From assembly GCA_000989565.1 (NCBI GenBank), contig LBOO01000009.1, forward strand, positions 1-44,170: DNA of 44,170 bases, written 5' to 3'. This stretch comes from Candidatus Peregrinibacteria bacterium GW2011_GWA2_33_10 (GTDB lineage: Bacteria; Patescibacteriota; Gracilibacteria; UBA1369; GWC2-33-13). Position 1 is the first letter of the stretch. Every line of letters starts with the position of its first letter. The notes under the pieces were generated by a model. That model was given only the letters and a program-made list of their open reading frames with translations. It searched no databases and was not told the origin of the DNA. Below are positions 33,850 to 42,909 of the stretch, piece after piece. The translations under genes and the position numbers were made by a program.

Positions 33850-34611
33850 TTTATTTTTTTCGCAAACCGCGATAAGTCCGAAGCCGTCTTCAGATCCTGC
33901 CGGTGAGATTTTTTTTGAATAATAATTATTGAGAAAACCATAGAATTTATTCACCGGAAAGATTTTATCTTTGAAAGGATAAATTAAAAGCCCGAATCTT
34001 CTTAGAACAGAAAATATTTTTCGATGTATGTTTTTAGCAGAGTGGTATTTAATTTCCATTATTTTGAAATGATCGGATATTGTTCGAGTTAAACTTTCTT
34101 TGGTAAAATGTTGATAATGTTTTGTTTCCAAAGGCAAATTCCGAGATGGTACAGTTATTATGATTTTTCCAGTTAAGCTTAAATGTCCAGAGAGGTTTTG
34201 AAGAATTGCCGGTATATTTTCAGGGGGTATATGTTCCAATGTTTCGATCAAAAAGATATAATCAAATTTTTTGTTTAATCGCATTTTTGCAAGATCATTA
34301 ACATAAAATTCACCATGCGGATTGAATGCTTTGGCAAATGCTATGGCGCGGTCGGAATAATCAACTCCACAGATATTTATTTCAGGATATTTTTTTGAAA
34401 GTTCAAAGCATAATCGTCCATCTCCGCAGCCCGCGTCCAAAATTGAAGTTTCTTTTTGTATTTTATCAGGGATGTTGATTATTAATTTCAGTAAATTCAA
34501 ATATTCAACATAGTGTAAAAATTTATAATTATCACATTGTAAATCCAAATAATGATATGGAAAAATATAGCTTTTCTCCTGTGATTGCTGTTTTTTTGTT
34601 AAATTATCCAT
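33844..34611 (-). CDS. Class I SAM-dependent methyltransferase
   Basis: A 255-residue Rossmann-fold methyltransferase. Motif I is ILDAGCGDG (57-65), followed by the acidic GVDYSD, then the FDYIFLIETLEHIPPE motif IV region and GKIIITVPSRNLP. This is typical of Methyltransf_11/UbiG-like enzymes that act on small molecules or glycans. The C-terminal ~80 residues are basic (IHRKIFSVLRRF) and might contact membrane or nucleic acid. The substrate is not predictable. The next gene upstream is the broken phosphoketolase on the same strand. Confidence 0.82.
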   Translation of the reverse strand: MDNLTKKQQSQEKSYIFPYHYLDLQCDNYKFLHYVEYLNLLKLIINIPDKIQKETSILDAGCGDGRLCFELSKKYPEINICGVDYSDRAIAFAKAFNPHGEFYVNDLAKMRLNKKFDYIFLIETLEHIPPENIPAILQNLSGHLSLTGKIIITVPSRNLPLETKHYQHFTKESLTRTISDHFKIMEIKYHSAKNIHRKIFSVLRRFGLLIYPFKDKIFPVNKFYGFLNNYYSKKISPAGSEDGFGLIAVCEKNKS

Positions 34612-34689
34612 CTATAAATGTTAGCAATAATAACGCCAATTTATTTTATAATTATTATTCGCTAAAATCCACAATTTTTTATATTCGAA

Positions 34690-36980
34690 TTATAATTTAC
34701 ACGCCAATGGATTTTTAAAATTCCAATTTTCGATATCATCCATATCTTTTCCGTATTTTCGGATATATTTTGTATGTAATGAAATTTTATTTTCCAATTT
34801 TTTGATCAAAATTTTCGCTTTTTCAGCAACTTTCGGATTTGATATTAAACCGGCTTTTAAGGCTTCGATCGCGAGATGAAATCGGGAACATTGATTTAAT
34901 ACCAACATGTCAAAAGGCGTAGTAGTTGTGCCTTCTTCCAAATATCCATGAATCCGGAATCTTTCAGAATTATGATGGCCGGAAATTAATTTGGCAATTA
35001 CTCCGGGGTAGCCGTGAAAGCTCACGATCACAGGTTTATCTTCAGTAAAATATTTATCAAAATCTCGACAATTATTGCATGTTAAAGGGTGACGTTCATC
35101 CCCTACTCCCAATGCTGTTAACTCAGATACATTTACATGCCGAATCTTTAGTTCCGGAGCATAGCACTTTAAAATTTGAATTGTGGCCATTATTTCTTTG
35201 ACCATAACATCTCCGGCAGAAACCAATACAACATCAGGATTTTTATTGGCTTTTTTATCATCAAAATCCCAAATTAAAAGCCCTGTTTTCAATTGTTCTC
35301 GCGCTTTTTGAAGAGAAATCCATTGTGGCATCAATTGTTTTGATGCGGCTATTACATTGATCGAATCAGTACGTTTTAGACAATCTTCGAGAGTAACCAA
35401 CAAACTGTTGGCATCAGGAGGTAAATATACGCTGCAAAATTTGCCGTGTTTTTCCAGCATTGAGCTGATAAAACTTGGATTTTGATGAGAAAATCCATTG
35501 TGCTCTTGTCTCCAGCCAATACTTGTTAAGATGTAATTCATTGAAGAAATCGGTTTTCTCCATGAAACATGAGATGAATATTTCAAAAATTTAGCATGTT
35601 GATCAACCATACTTCCTATTATTGGAGCAAATGCTATGAGTCCAATGGCCACATAAATGTTCTTTTTGTGGCTTGAAATAATGATGTAAATTTGTTGGAT
35701 TCTGTTTCATCAGGACAGAAAAACCTGAAATTATGGTATTTATCATTTAATTTAAATATGTCGCGAACATAATCTGAACTCACTTCCGTATTACGTTTTT
35801 CTTCAATTCCGGGAGTTTTTATTTTAATACTGTAATCGGATAATTGAGGAAGCTTCAATTCTTTTCGTAATTTTCCGCCTATAGCATGCTTATTCATGCC
35901 AATACATAAATTTTTGACCGGTACAAACTCTAAAACATCTTTTTTCGGGGTTCCTTTTTTATCTACCAATTCATTGATTTTATAACTTTCAAGCCAATTT
36001 TTTACCAATTTAAAATGTTCTTTATTTGTTTTTGGATCTCCCAATGGTATACCATGAGAACGAAAATGCCCTTCTATTTTATGGCCATCGGCTTTTTTAA
36101 TGCCACTTTTTCCTTTTAAACAGCGATAAATTATAACCGGCCATTTTGGTTTCAATTCTAATTTTTTATTTTCACGAGCTTTTTTCTGAAGCTTTTTAAT
36201 AATCTGATATGAATTTTCCAAAGCCTTTATCATATCCTGATGATTTTGCTTTTTCGGATCTGTATCATTAACTATAAACGGTTCGTAATACAAGCCTTTA
36301 AAATAGTCTATAACTTCCTGATCGCTCATTTTACCAAAAATAGTCGGATTGCTTATTTTATAACCATTGACTAATAAAATCGGTAAAACCGCGCCTGATG
36401 TTTTGGGATTTAAAAATTTATTACTGTGCCATGAGCCGGCTAGTGGACCTGTTTCGGCTTCACCATCACCAATTACACATGCGGCAATTAAATCCGGATT
36501 ATCAAATACCGCTCCGAAGGCTGTGGAAAGAGAATAACCCAATTCTCCACCTTCCAAAATCATACCCGGTGTTTTTGGAGTTGTATGGCTTGGAAATGCG
36601 CCTGGCCAACTAAAATCGCGGCATAATAAACCGGTTCCTTTTTCGTCTCGGGTATATTCTTTATAAAAATGTTGCATTGTTCCCTCGGCAAAAATGTTTG
36701 CCTGAGGGCCCGGAGCGCCATGTCCGGGACCTGAAAGATATAATATTTCACATTTGTGTTTGGAAATTAAATAATCCAAATGCGCGTAAATGAAATTCTG
36801 ATTTGGAACTGATCCCCAATGGCCGAGGATTCGATCTTTTATATCATTTGTCGATAATTCTTTGCGTAATAGAAAATTGCTTTTGAGATAAAGCTGAGCA
36901 GCACCAAGGTAATTTATATAGCGAAGATATTTCTCCAGCCAAATTATGGCTTTTTTGTTGTTTATTTTTGTTTTTGACAT
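34690..36980 (-). pseudogene. xfp: Phosphoketolase Xfp, disrupted by internal deletion and frameshift
   Basis: Two ORFs cover most of one phosphoketolase. The 5' part (36980-35634, 448 residues) has SGPGHGAP, GGELGYSLSTAFG and the TPP motif GDGEAETGPLAGSWHSNKF, ending at FMWPLDS-stop. The 3' part (35652-34690, from a GTG) resumes at SMVDQHAKFLK and carries YILTSIGWRQEHNGFSHQ, PPDANSLLV and LMPQW. Intact enzymes are about 790-800 residues. Between WPL and the YEAF block the family has roughly 40-45 more residues, including the LSEH...LTGRHG segment with the TPP-activating Glu. Here that segment is missing in every frame, and the frame also shifts (TCATAGCATTT where TCATATGAAGCATTT would be expected). 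Loss of function is inferred. An assembly error is the alternative. Confidence 0.82.
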
Positions 36981-37090
36981 TTTTATGAATTTTAAGACAT
37001 TTTATCTGAATATTTTAGCATGAATAAAGACTTTATTCAAATTTGAGAGATAAAAATTCTACCTGAGCAGGACAAAAAAAAATTAAAAAA

Positions 37091-37119
37091 TTCACTTTTT
37101 TTAATTTTTGCTTTATAAT
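37091..37119 (+). promoter_or_regulatory. Promoter of the ferredoxin gene
   Basis: TTCACT (37091-37096), 17-bp spacer, TATAAT (37114-37119). Leader of about 28 nt to the ATG at 37154, which has no Shine-Dalgarno motif. Confidence 0.55.
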
Positions 37120-37153
37120 ACAGCCATAAATTATTATTTTTTAATAAATTTTA

Positions 37154-37435
37154 ATGTCTAAAGTTACTTTTAAAAATTCCGGTGAGTCTGCAACTGTTAA
37201 TAGCGGAGCTTCTTTAAAAGAGTTGATTGAAGAAAAAGGTTGGCCGGTTTCTTTTGCTTGCGAAAATGGTATTTGTGGCACGTGTTTAATTAAGGTTGTG
37301 GAAGGAAAAGAACATTTGGGCGAAATAAAAGAGCAGGAAAAGATGACTTTAGAGGCTATGGGGATGGATAGTGGCGAGTATAGATTGGCTTGTGAATGTG
37401 TTGTGGGGGATGGGGATGTTGTTATTGAGGGGTAA
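37154..37435 (+). CDS. 2Fe-2S ferredoxin
   Basis: A 93-residue plant/adrenodoxin-fold ferredoxin. The cluster cysteines are Cys36, Cys41, Cys44 (ACENGICGTC) and Cys80 in LACEC (an extra cysteine at 82). It carries single electrons in the cytoplasm. Possible clients seen nearby that need a low-potential donor include IspH, but partnership is only inferred. It stands alone with its own promoter and is followed by a palindromic repeat. Confidence 0.9.
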   Translation: MSKVTFKNSGESATVNSGASLKELIEEKGWPVSFACENGICGTCLIKVVEGKEHLGEIKEQEKMTLEAMGMDSGEYRLACECVVGDGDVVIEG

Positions 37436-37440
37436 ATGTT

Positions 37441-37526
37441 GGTAATCCGTAATCAGTAATCAGTAATTCGTAAATTGAAAAATTTTAATATTAATTTATT
37501 CCTTTTACGAATTACGGATTACGAAC
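37441..37526. repeat. Palindromic cgtaat-type intergenic repeat, copy 4
   Basis: Left gtaatccgtaatcagtaatc then agtaattcgtaaattg; right ccttttacgaattacggatt then acgaac. To its right, 37537-37557 (caaagggaaatgcgtatgatc and a final c) matches the terminal inverted repeat of the 262-bp element at 40846-41107, so this may be a one-ended remnant of the same element. Confidence 0.75.
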
Positions 37527-37601
37527 TTTACTTACTCAAAGGGAAATGCGTATGATCCTATGTCAGTGAATAAATGAGAATTAAAATTTAATCACAAGAC
37601 A

Positions 37602-38432
37602 ATGCCGGAGTTACCTGAAGTTGAAATTTTAGCTAGAGATTTGAAAAATGTTATTGAAAAAAAACGAATTAAAAACATTGAGATTTTAAATGAGTCAACT
37701 TTTAAAGGTGAGAAAAACGATTTGGAAAAAATTATAAATAAAAGAGTAGTCGAGGTTTTCCGAAGAGGGAAATTTTTGGTGGTGTTTTTGGAAAATAATT
37801 TTGTTTTATGCGCTCATTTAAGAATGACGGGGAAATTTTCAGTAAAAAAACATACTGATCCGAAATTAAAATTTGAACGTGTTAGATTTGATTTTGAGAA
37901 TTTTTCTTTGTGTTTTTCCGATCAAAGGAAATTCGGAAAAATTTGGCTTTGTCAAAAGAAAGAATTATTGGAATTTACAGGTATGAAAAATTTGGGAATT
38001 GAGCCTTTTAGCAATAATTATAAATCAGAAGTTTTATATGATCTTTTTAAAAATAAAAAAGGACCTATAAAAAAATGGCTTTTGGATCAAAGTTTAATTG
38101 CAGGTTTGGGGAATATTTATAGTGATGAAGCGTGTTTTCATGCGCAACTAAAGCCTCAGCATAAAATTGAAAATTTGAAGAAGAAAAATTTTGAAAAACT
38201 TTTCGATAGTGTTTTAGAAGCTTTAAATTTAGGCATTCGTAATCGTGGAACTTCTTTTTCCGAGCATAAAGAAGCGGATTATAAGGATATTTATGGAGAA
38301 GCCGGAAAAAATTATGCTTTTTTGTATGTTTACGGAAGAGCGAAAAAGGACTGTTTGAGATGCGGGGCGATTTTGAGAAAAACGAAAGTGGCGGGAAGGA
38401 CAACGGTTTATTGCGGGAGATGTCAGAGGTGA
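37602..38432 (+). CDS. mutM: Formamidopyrimidine-DNA glycosylase MutM/Fpg
   Basis: A 276-residue base-excision repair enzyme that removes 8-oxoguanine and FapyG and nicks the abasic site. It begins MPELPEVE (Pro2 is the nucleophile after Met removal, then the catalytic Glu3) and has FRRGKFLVV with the conserved Lys. The H2TH region is QSLIAGLGNIYSDEACF, and the C-terminal zinc finger uses Cys251, Cys254, Cys271 and Cys274. Full length with all key residues. It converges on the beta-CASP gene with a 10-bp gap. Confidence 0.96.
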   Translation: MPELPEVEILARDLKNVIEKKRIKNIEILNESTFKGEKNDLEKIINKRVVEVFRRGKFLVVFLENNFVLCAHLRMTGKFSVKKHTDPKLKFERVRFDFENFSLCFSDQRKFGKIWLCQKKELLEFTGMKNLGIEPFSNNYKSEVLYDLFKNKKGPIKKWLLDQSLIAGLGNIYSDEACFHAQLKPQHKIENLKKKNFEKLFDSVLEALNLGIRNRGTSFSEHKEADYKDIYGEAGKNYAFLYVYGRAKKDCLRCGAILRKTKVAGRTTVYCGRCQR

Positions 38433-38442
38433 AGAAGAGAGT

Positions 38443-39843
38443 TTACTCCAACGTCATTTCTCCGCCTTTTATCGGCATTTCCACGTTGTTGTAGCCGTTT
38501 TCAGCTAAGGCTTCTTTAAACTTGTACATTGGTTCTTCTTCTCCGTGTACCAACAGTATTTTTTTGCTTGGTTTGCAGCGGTCCACATGAGAAAGCAGGT
38601 CACTTCTGTCCGCATGGGCGGAGAAAGCATCGAATGAATGGACTTCTGCTCGGACTTGATATGGTTTGCCAAAAATATTTACGACTTTATGTCCTTCTTT
38701 TATTTTTCTGCCCAGTGTATTTTCCGCCTGATAACCAACAAGCAATATTGCGTTTAAAGACTGGTCTATGTTGTTTTTTAGATGGTGTAATATTCTTCCG
38801 TGTTCGCACATTCCTGAAGCTGAAATTATGATATAGGGTCCATGCAAAGTATTTAACGCTTTTGACTCTTCCACCGAGGTTATGTAGTGCATTTTTTCAA
38901 ACCCAAACGGATCTAATTTTTCATTCTGAAATAATTCGTTGGTTTCTTTATCGAAACATTCAGGGTGAGATTTGAAAACTTTTGTTACGTTAATACTCAA
39001 CGGGCTATCAAGATAAATGGGTAGTTCGGGAATTCGATCTTCCTGCACTAATTTATGTAATTCGTATACCAACTCTTGACTTCTTCCAAGGGCAAAAGCG
39101 GGCATTATTATTTTTCCTCCTCTTTTTGCCACTTTAGTCACCAATTCCTCTATTCTTTTATCAGAATCATAAAATGTTTCATGAACTCTGTCTCCATAAG
39201 TAGTTTCTGTCAATAAGTAATCTATATTTTCAACCGCGACAGGATCTCTGAGGATTGGCAAATCATGTCTTCCAAGATCTCCCGTAAATAGAAATCTTGT
39301 ATGATTTCCTGTGTCGTGATCATCAAATTCCAATAAAATTTGAGCTGATCCCAAAATGTGTCCGGCAATTTTGAATGTGAATTTTACTCCTTCAGCAATT
39401 TCCGTTTCCTGATCGAATTCCACTGCTTTAAATTGTTGCAAGCAAATTTTGGCGTCTTCGGCAGTATAAATCGCTTCCACTATCGGCAAACCTTTTCGCC
39501 CGGCTTTTTCATTTAAATATTCCGCTTCCCTTTCCTGAATAAATCCACTATCGGCAAGCATGTATTCTGACAAATCTTTTGTTGCCGGCGTGCAGTATAT
39601 CGGACCTTTAAAACCTTGCTTTACCAGATTAGGCAAAGCGCCGCTGTGATCTATATGAGCGTGAGACAATAAAACCATATCGACTTCTTTAGGGTCGAAA
39701 TCAAAATTTTTATTATATAGTTTTTCCAATTCACGCTTACCTTGGTACATTCCGCAATCAAGCAGAATTTTCTTATTGTTGATTGTTAATAAATGCCTTG
39801 ATCCTGTTACTTCCCTATCTGCGCCGCAAAATTTAATTTTCAT
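38443..39843 (-). CDS. Metallo-beta-lactamase/beta-CASP family RNA hydrolase
   Basis: A 466-residue protein. The metallo-beta-lactamase motif is LLSHAHIDHSG (His61, His63, Asp65, His66), with further metal ligands in AGHILGSAQ and FTGDLGRHD. The beta-CASP part has IIMPAFALGRSQELVYEL, ISASGMCEHGRI and the C-terminal VHSFDAFSAHADR. The architecture matches bacterial homologues of CPSF-73/Ysh1 (YciC/EF-type), which act as endo- or exoribonucleases. The RNA target is unknown. No KH domain is present. Confidence 0.9.
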   Translation of the reverse strand: MKIKFCGADREVTGSRHLLTINNKKILLDCGMYQGKRELEKLYNKNFDFDPKEVDMVLLSHAHIDHSGALPNLVKQGFKGPIYCTPATKDLSEYMLADSGFIQEREAEYLNEKAGRKGLPIVEAIYTAEDAKICLQQFKAVEFDQETEIAEGVKFTFKIAGHILGSAQILLEFDDHDTGNHTRFLFTGDLGRHDLPILRDPVAVENIDYLLTETTYGDRVHETFYDSDKRIEELVTKVAKRGGKIIMPAFALGRSQELVYELHKLVQEDRIPELPIYLDSPLSINVTKVFKSHPECFDKETNELFQNEKLDPFGFEKMHYITSVEESKALNTLHGPYIIISASGMCEHGRILHHLKNNIDQSLNAILLVGYQAENTLGRKIKEGHKVVNIFGKPYQVRAEVHSFDAFSAHADRSDLLSHVDRCKPSKKILLVHGEEEPMYKFKEALAENGYNNVEMPIKGGEMTLE

Positions 39844-39950
39844 TTTTGTTTTTTGTTATTTAAAAAATCTTTTTATTATAGCATTTTTATACTTTTTTAA
39901 CAAATAGTTATGTGATAATTTAATTTATGAAGTAAATTTATTTTATACTT

Positions 39951-40835
39951 ATGTCAGTTCTGGTCATTCATAATCCGGTTTCGGGACGAAAAAGATTAAT
40001 TAACAATGTTGGTTATAATTTTAAAAAGTATTTAGAGAAAAAAAATGTTAAATATGAGTGGTTTGAAACTTTACCGCAGGAATGTCAGCCTCTTTCGGAG
40101 CTTAACATTGGAAATCGCGAGAGAGTGATTGTGATTGGCGGGGATGGAACCGTCGGTGAAATTGTTAGTTTCATCGTTAAAAACAAATTGAAAACCAAGG
40201 TCGCGATTATTCCTACAGGATCCGCTAATTTAATTGCCGTATCTTTAAAATTGCCGCTTGTTTTCACTAATTCGGGTTTTAAAAATGCTGTAGAAGGAAC
40301 TTCAAAAACTTTTGATGTCGGAATAGTTAATAATGAACATATTTTTATTATAGGATGCGGGAAAGGACATGACGCGATGTTGATAAAAACAGCTAAAAGA
40401 TCTTTAAAAAGGCGTTTCGGCTTATTGGCTTATTTTTTTGCGTTTTTAAGACAAATTTTTCATTTTCGAAGACTGAAATATAAGATAATCGTCGATGAAA
40501 AAATCTACAAATTCAAAGCCAGAACCGTGCTTGTATTTAACTTGTTGGATATATTCGGATTATTAAAAAATTACAGTTTTGACGCTCATGATGGCGTTCT
40601 CAATATTGTTATTCTTCAAACTTCGGCTTTTTGGAGTTTAATGAGGACAATAGCTAAATTCTTTACCGGAAACGCGGAAGAAAAACGCAGCGGAGTGAGG
40701 CTTTTGCAAGGCAAAAAAATTGAAATTCATACTAAACAAAGGGATATTCCGATTGAAATAGATGGCGAGTTGATGCGTTTGGAGAGTTTGAGAGTTGAGG
40801 TGATTCCGATGGCGGTGGGTATTGTGAGTGAGTAA
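39951..40835 (+). CDS. Diacylglycerol/lipid kinase family protein (YegS/BmrU-like)
   Basis: A 294-residue DAGK_cat-domain protein. It starts VLVIHNPVSGRKR, followed by the nucleotide-binding VIGGDGTVGEIV (GGDGT 63-67) and PTGSANLIAVSL. The C-terminal beta domain ends in IEIDGELM, as usual for YegS/DgkB. Such enzymes phosphorylate diacylglycerol or related lipids on the inner membrane face. A GXD motif near FDVGIV is also typical. The MITE-like element starts right after its stop. Confidence 0.9.
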   Translation: MSVLVIHNPVSGRKRLINNVGYNFKKYLEKKNVKYEWFETLPQECQPLSELNIGNRERVIVIGGDGTVGEIVSFIVKNKLKTKVAIIPTGSANLIAVSLKLPLVFTNSGFKNAVEGTSKTFDVGIVNNEHIFIIGCGKGHDAMLIKTAKRSLKRRFGLLAYFFAFLRQIFHFRRLKYKIIVDEKIYKFKARTVLVFNLLDIFGLLKNYSFDAHDGVLNIVILQTSAFWSLMRTIAKFFTGNAEEKRSGVRLLQGKKIEIHTKQRDIPIEIDGELMRLESLRVEVIPMAVGIVSE

Positions 40836-40837
40836 AA

Positions 40838-40845
40838 GGTGATTT
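40838..40845 (+). repeat. Left target-site duplication of the 262-bp element
   Basis: GGTGATTT directly abuts the left terminal inverted repeat, and the same octamer abuts the right one at 41108-41115. Confidence 0.7.
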
Positions 40846-41107
40846 GGATCATACGATTTTCTCTTTGAGAAAAATTTTAAAAGTTATATTTTTTAAACGT
40901 AATTCGTAATTAGTAAACCGTAATCCGTAAAAGGAATTTAATTTTATATTTAAAAGCAAAATTCTTTAATTTATATATGATTTTAGTAATTGTCCCTCAA
41001 TGCGGGAGAAATAATTTTTTATTATATAAAACTTAAACCTTGTACGAATTACGGATTACGAATTACGTATTACGATTATTTTTCTTAAAGGAAAAATCGT
41101 ATGATCC
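40846..41107. mobile_element. 262-bp MITE-like element
   Basis: Terminal inverted repeats of about 21 bp: GGATCATACGATTTTctcTTT on the left, and its near-perfect complement AAAGGAAAAATCGTATGATCC on the right. Inside are the palindromic cgtaattcgtaat repeats (about 40899-40936 and 41044-41075) and an AT-rich middle. No ORF. Both ends are directly flanked by GGTGATTT (40838-40845, 41108-41115), an 8-bp target-site duplication. This is the structure of a non-autonomous transposable element mobilised by a transposase elsewhere. Confidence 0.8.
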
Positions 41108-41115
41108 GGTGATTT
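41108..41115 (+). repeat. Right target-site duplication of the 262-bp element
   Basis: GGTGATTT immediately after the right terminal repeat, identical to 40838-40845. Confidence 0.7.
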
Positions 41116-41172
41116 TTTTGACACATTAATAAAAACTTAATAAACTTAGTGAGTCGCAAAATATAAAAACAT

Positions 41173-41249
<77 letters not shown>

Positions 41250-41312
41250 ACTTTGGTGGCCGGTAGCCGGTTATCAGTGGCTTCTAAAGTACTGTTTATA
41301 GTATAATCCGTC

Positions 41313-41341
41313 TTGACGAGTATTCTTTTTAATGTTATAAA
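41313..41341 (+). promoter_or_regulatory. Promoter of the zinc-finger/vWA gene pair
   Basis: TTGACG (41313-41318), 17-bp spacer, TATAAA (41336-41341). It starts transcription near 41348, about 60 nt before the ATG at 41411. The region 41285-41341 resembles 30460-30520. Confidence 0.65.
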
Positions 41342-41410
41342 ATATTCTTTTAAATTTAAAAATACAAAACTTTCGAAATATGTTAAATTTGATATGTAAA
41401 TTTATTTATT

Positions 41411-42253
41411 ATGTGTGCTGATGTTTATATAAATACGGATACGGGGGCGAGTTGTAATTTCTGCGGCAAATTGAATCCGAAGAATGTGATTTTGTGTAAT
41501 AAATGCGGGAAGGAATATTGCCCTGATTGTATTTCTGACACAGCTCCAACTATGACATTTGAAAGTAGTGGTTTGGGGCGGGGTTTTTATTGTTATAAAT
41601 GTATTGATGATGTTATTCGTGAGAATGCGGATCCTTCTATTTTATCAATTTTTTCAGGATTAATTTTTAAATTTTTTAAGGTTTTTGGGGTTTTATTTAA
41701 TAAATTTAAATTAAAGAAAATCTTTAAATTTAATGGAGTTGGTATTATAAACTTATGGGGAATAAAATGGTTTTTCAAGAAACTTTCTCGGATTTTTTCT
41801 TTTTATCAGCCTATTTGGGTTAGTTTTGAAAAAAAAGATAAATTAAATATTGGAGTTTATTTTGTGGGTATTTTAATTTCACTTTTTTTTATAAATAATT
41901 TACTGCTTTTTCCTTTTATTAAGTTTCTGGACACTGTATTCTTATGGGCTAAATATTTGATTTTAGGGGTTTATTTATATTTTCTTGATAGCTTTATAAT
42001 TTCGAAAGATTCTCAAGGGTACGCGAGGAAACTATTTTGTAATAAATTTTATTTTCGGTGGATATTTTTAGGTTTAATGATTTACACAACTTATTTATTT
42101 GGTATTTTATTTGATTTTAATTTACAGACTGTACTAACAAAGTTGAATGTTTCTTCTGTGGATGGTGGAGGGATTTTAAATAATTACTTAGACGGCATTT
42201 CCGATTTTTTAAAAAATAGTAAAAATAATATTATTAATAACCCGTTTTTTTAG
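41411..42253 (+). CDS. Zinc-finger membrane protein, unknown function
   Basis: A 280-residue protein. The N-terminal ~65 residues hold four CxxC pairs (Cys15/18, 29/32, 37/40, 61/64), which could bind two zinc ions in a RING/FYVE-like cross-brace; the CNKCGKEYCPDC run is typical. A linker of amphipathic basic segments follows, then three hydrophobic segments (about 148-168, 172-192, 216-233). The finger is therefore probably cytoplasmic and membrane-tethered. I recognise no named family. Its stop overlaps the start of the vWA gene (TAGTG), so the two proteins are made together. Confidence 0.7.
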   Translation: MCADVYINTDTGASCNFCGKLNPKNVILCNKCGKEYCPDCISDTAPTMTFESSGLGRGFYCYKCIDDVIRENADPSILSIFSGLIFKFFKVFGVLFNKFKLKKIFKFNGVGIINLWGIKWFFKKLSRIFSFYQPIWVSFEKKDKLNIGVYFVGILISLFFINNLLLFPFIKFLDTVFLWAKYLILGVYLYFLDSFIISKDSQGYARKLFCNKFYFRWIFLGLMIYTTYLFGILFDFNLQTVLTKLNVSSVDGGGILNNYLDGISDFLKNSKNNIINNPFF

Positions 42254-42909
42254 TGTTTAAGAAAATTTTAAGCAAATTTAGTAATAATGATAAAGCTTTA
42301 AGTAATTTTGAAAGTCAGAGTCCTACATTACCTAAAATAGAAACTAAGTTTTTGGATTTAGTGTTTTTAATTGATAGTTCTTTGAGCATGAAAGAGAATG
42401 ATCCGGAATTTCAGAGAGTTGGAGCGGCGATGATGCTTATTAAGGCTTTGGAACCTGCTGACCGAATTGCAGTGATTCAGTTTGAGGAGGAAACAGAAAC
42501 TATGTGTGCTTTGACAACTGATAAAGATAAAGCGATTAATTGTTTTGAGAAATTAAGATTAACAGATAAAGGAACTCGTATTGACCGAGCTATTTTAAGA
42601 GGGATTAAAGAGCTTACCAATAATCCAAGTTCGAATCATAGAGCAATTTTGCTTTTTACTGATGGAGGGGGGACTTATAAAGAAAATTTGAATAAAATGG
42701 CAAGGGAAAGCGGAATCAGAATTTTCTGCATTGGCTTGGGCAATAAAGTGAATAAATATTTATGTCAATCAATGGCTTTAAAAACAGGAGGAATGTATTT
42801 GCACGCCAAAGACGCAGGAATGCTTTTGAATATTTTCCAGAGAGTGACGTATGTATTTAAACGTTTGGTTACGCAGGAGCCGATTAGGGATGCGGGGAGG
42901 CTGCTTTAA
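42253..42909 (+). CDS. von Willebrand factor A domain protein
   Basis: A 218-residue protein that is essentially one vWA domain with an intact metal-ion-dependent adhesion site: DSSLS (Asp41, Ser43, Ser45), Thr108 (KGTRID) and Asp137 (FTDGG). There is no signal peptide, so it is probably cytoplasmic and binds a partner through Mg2+. The start is GTG at 42253, overlapping the zinc-finger gene's stop by one base. Coupling suggests the vWA protein is the soluble partner of the membrane zinc-finger protein. It converges on the STAS-like gene with a 4-bp overlap. Confidence 0.85.
   Translation: MFKKILSKFSNNDKALSNFESQSPTLPKIETKFLDLVFLIDSSLSMKENDPEFQRVGAAMMLIKALEPADRIAVIQFEEETETMCALTTDKDKAINCFEKLRLTDKGTRIDRAILRGIKELTNNPSSNHRAILLFTDGGGTYKENLNKMARESGIRIFCIGLGNKVNKYLCQSMALKTGGMYLHAKDAGMLLNIFQRVTYVFKRLVTQEPIRDAGRLL

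Noticed and set aside
35634-35652. Programmed ribosomal frameshift joining the two phosphoketolase halves
   Set aside because: No slippery heptamer or downstream structure is seen, and even a perfect frame change would leave the roughly 40-45-residue core segment missing.
41250-41275. ccggtagccgg hairpin after tRNA-Arg as a terminator
   Set aside because: The stem is only 4 bp and no T run follows.
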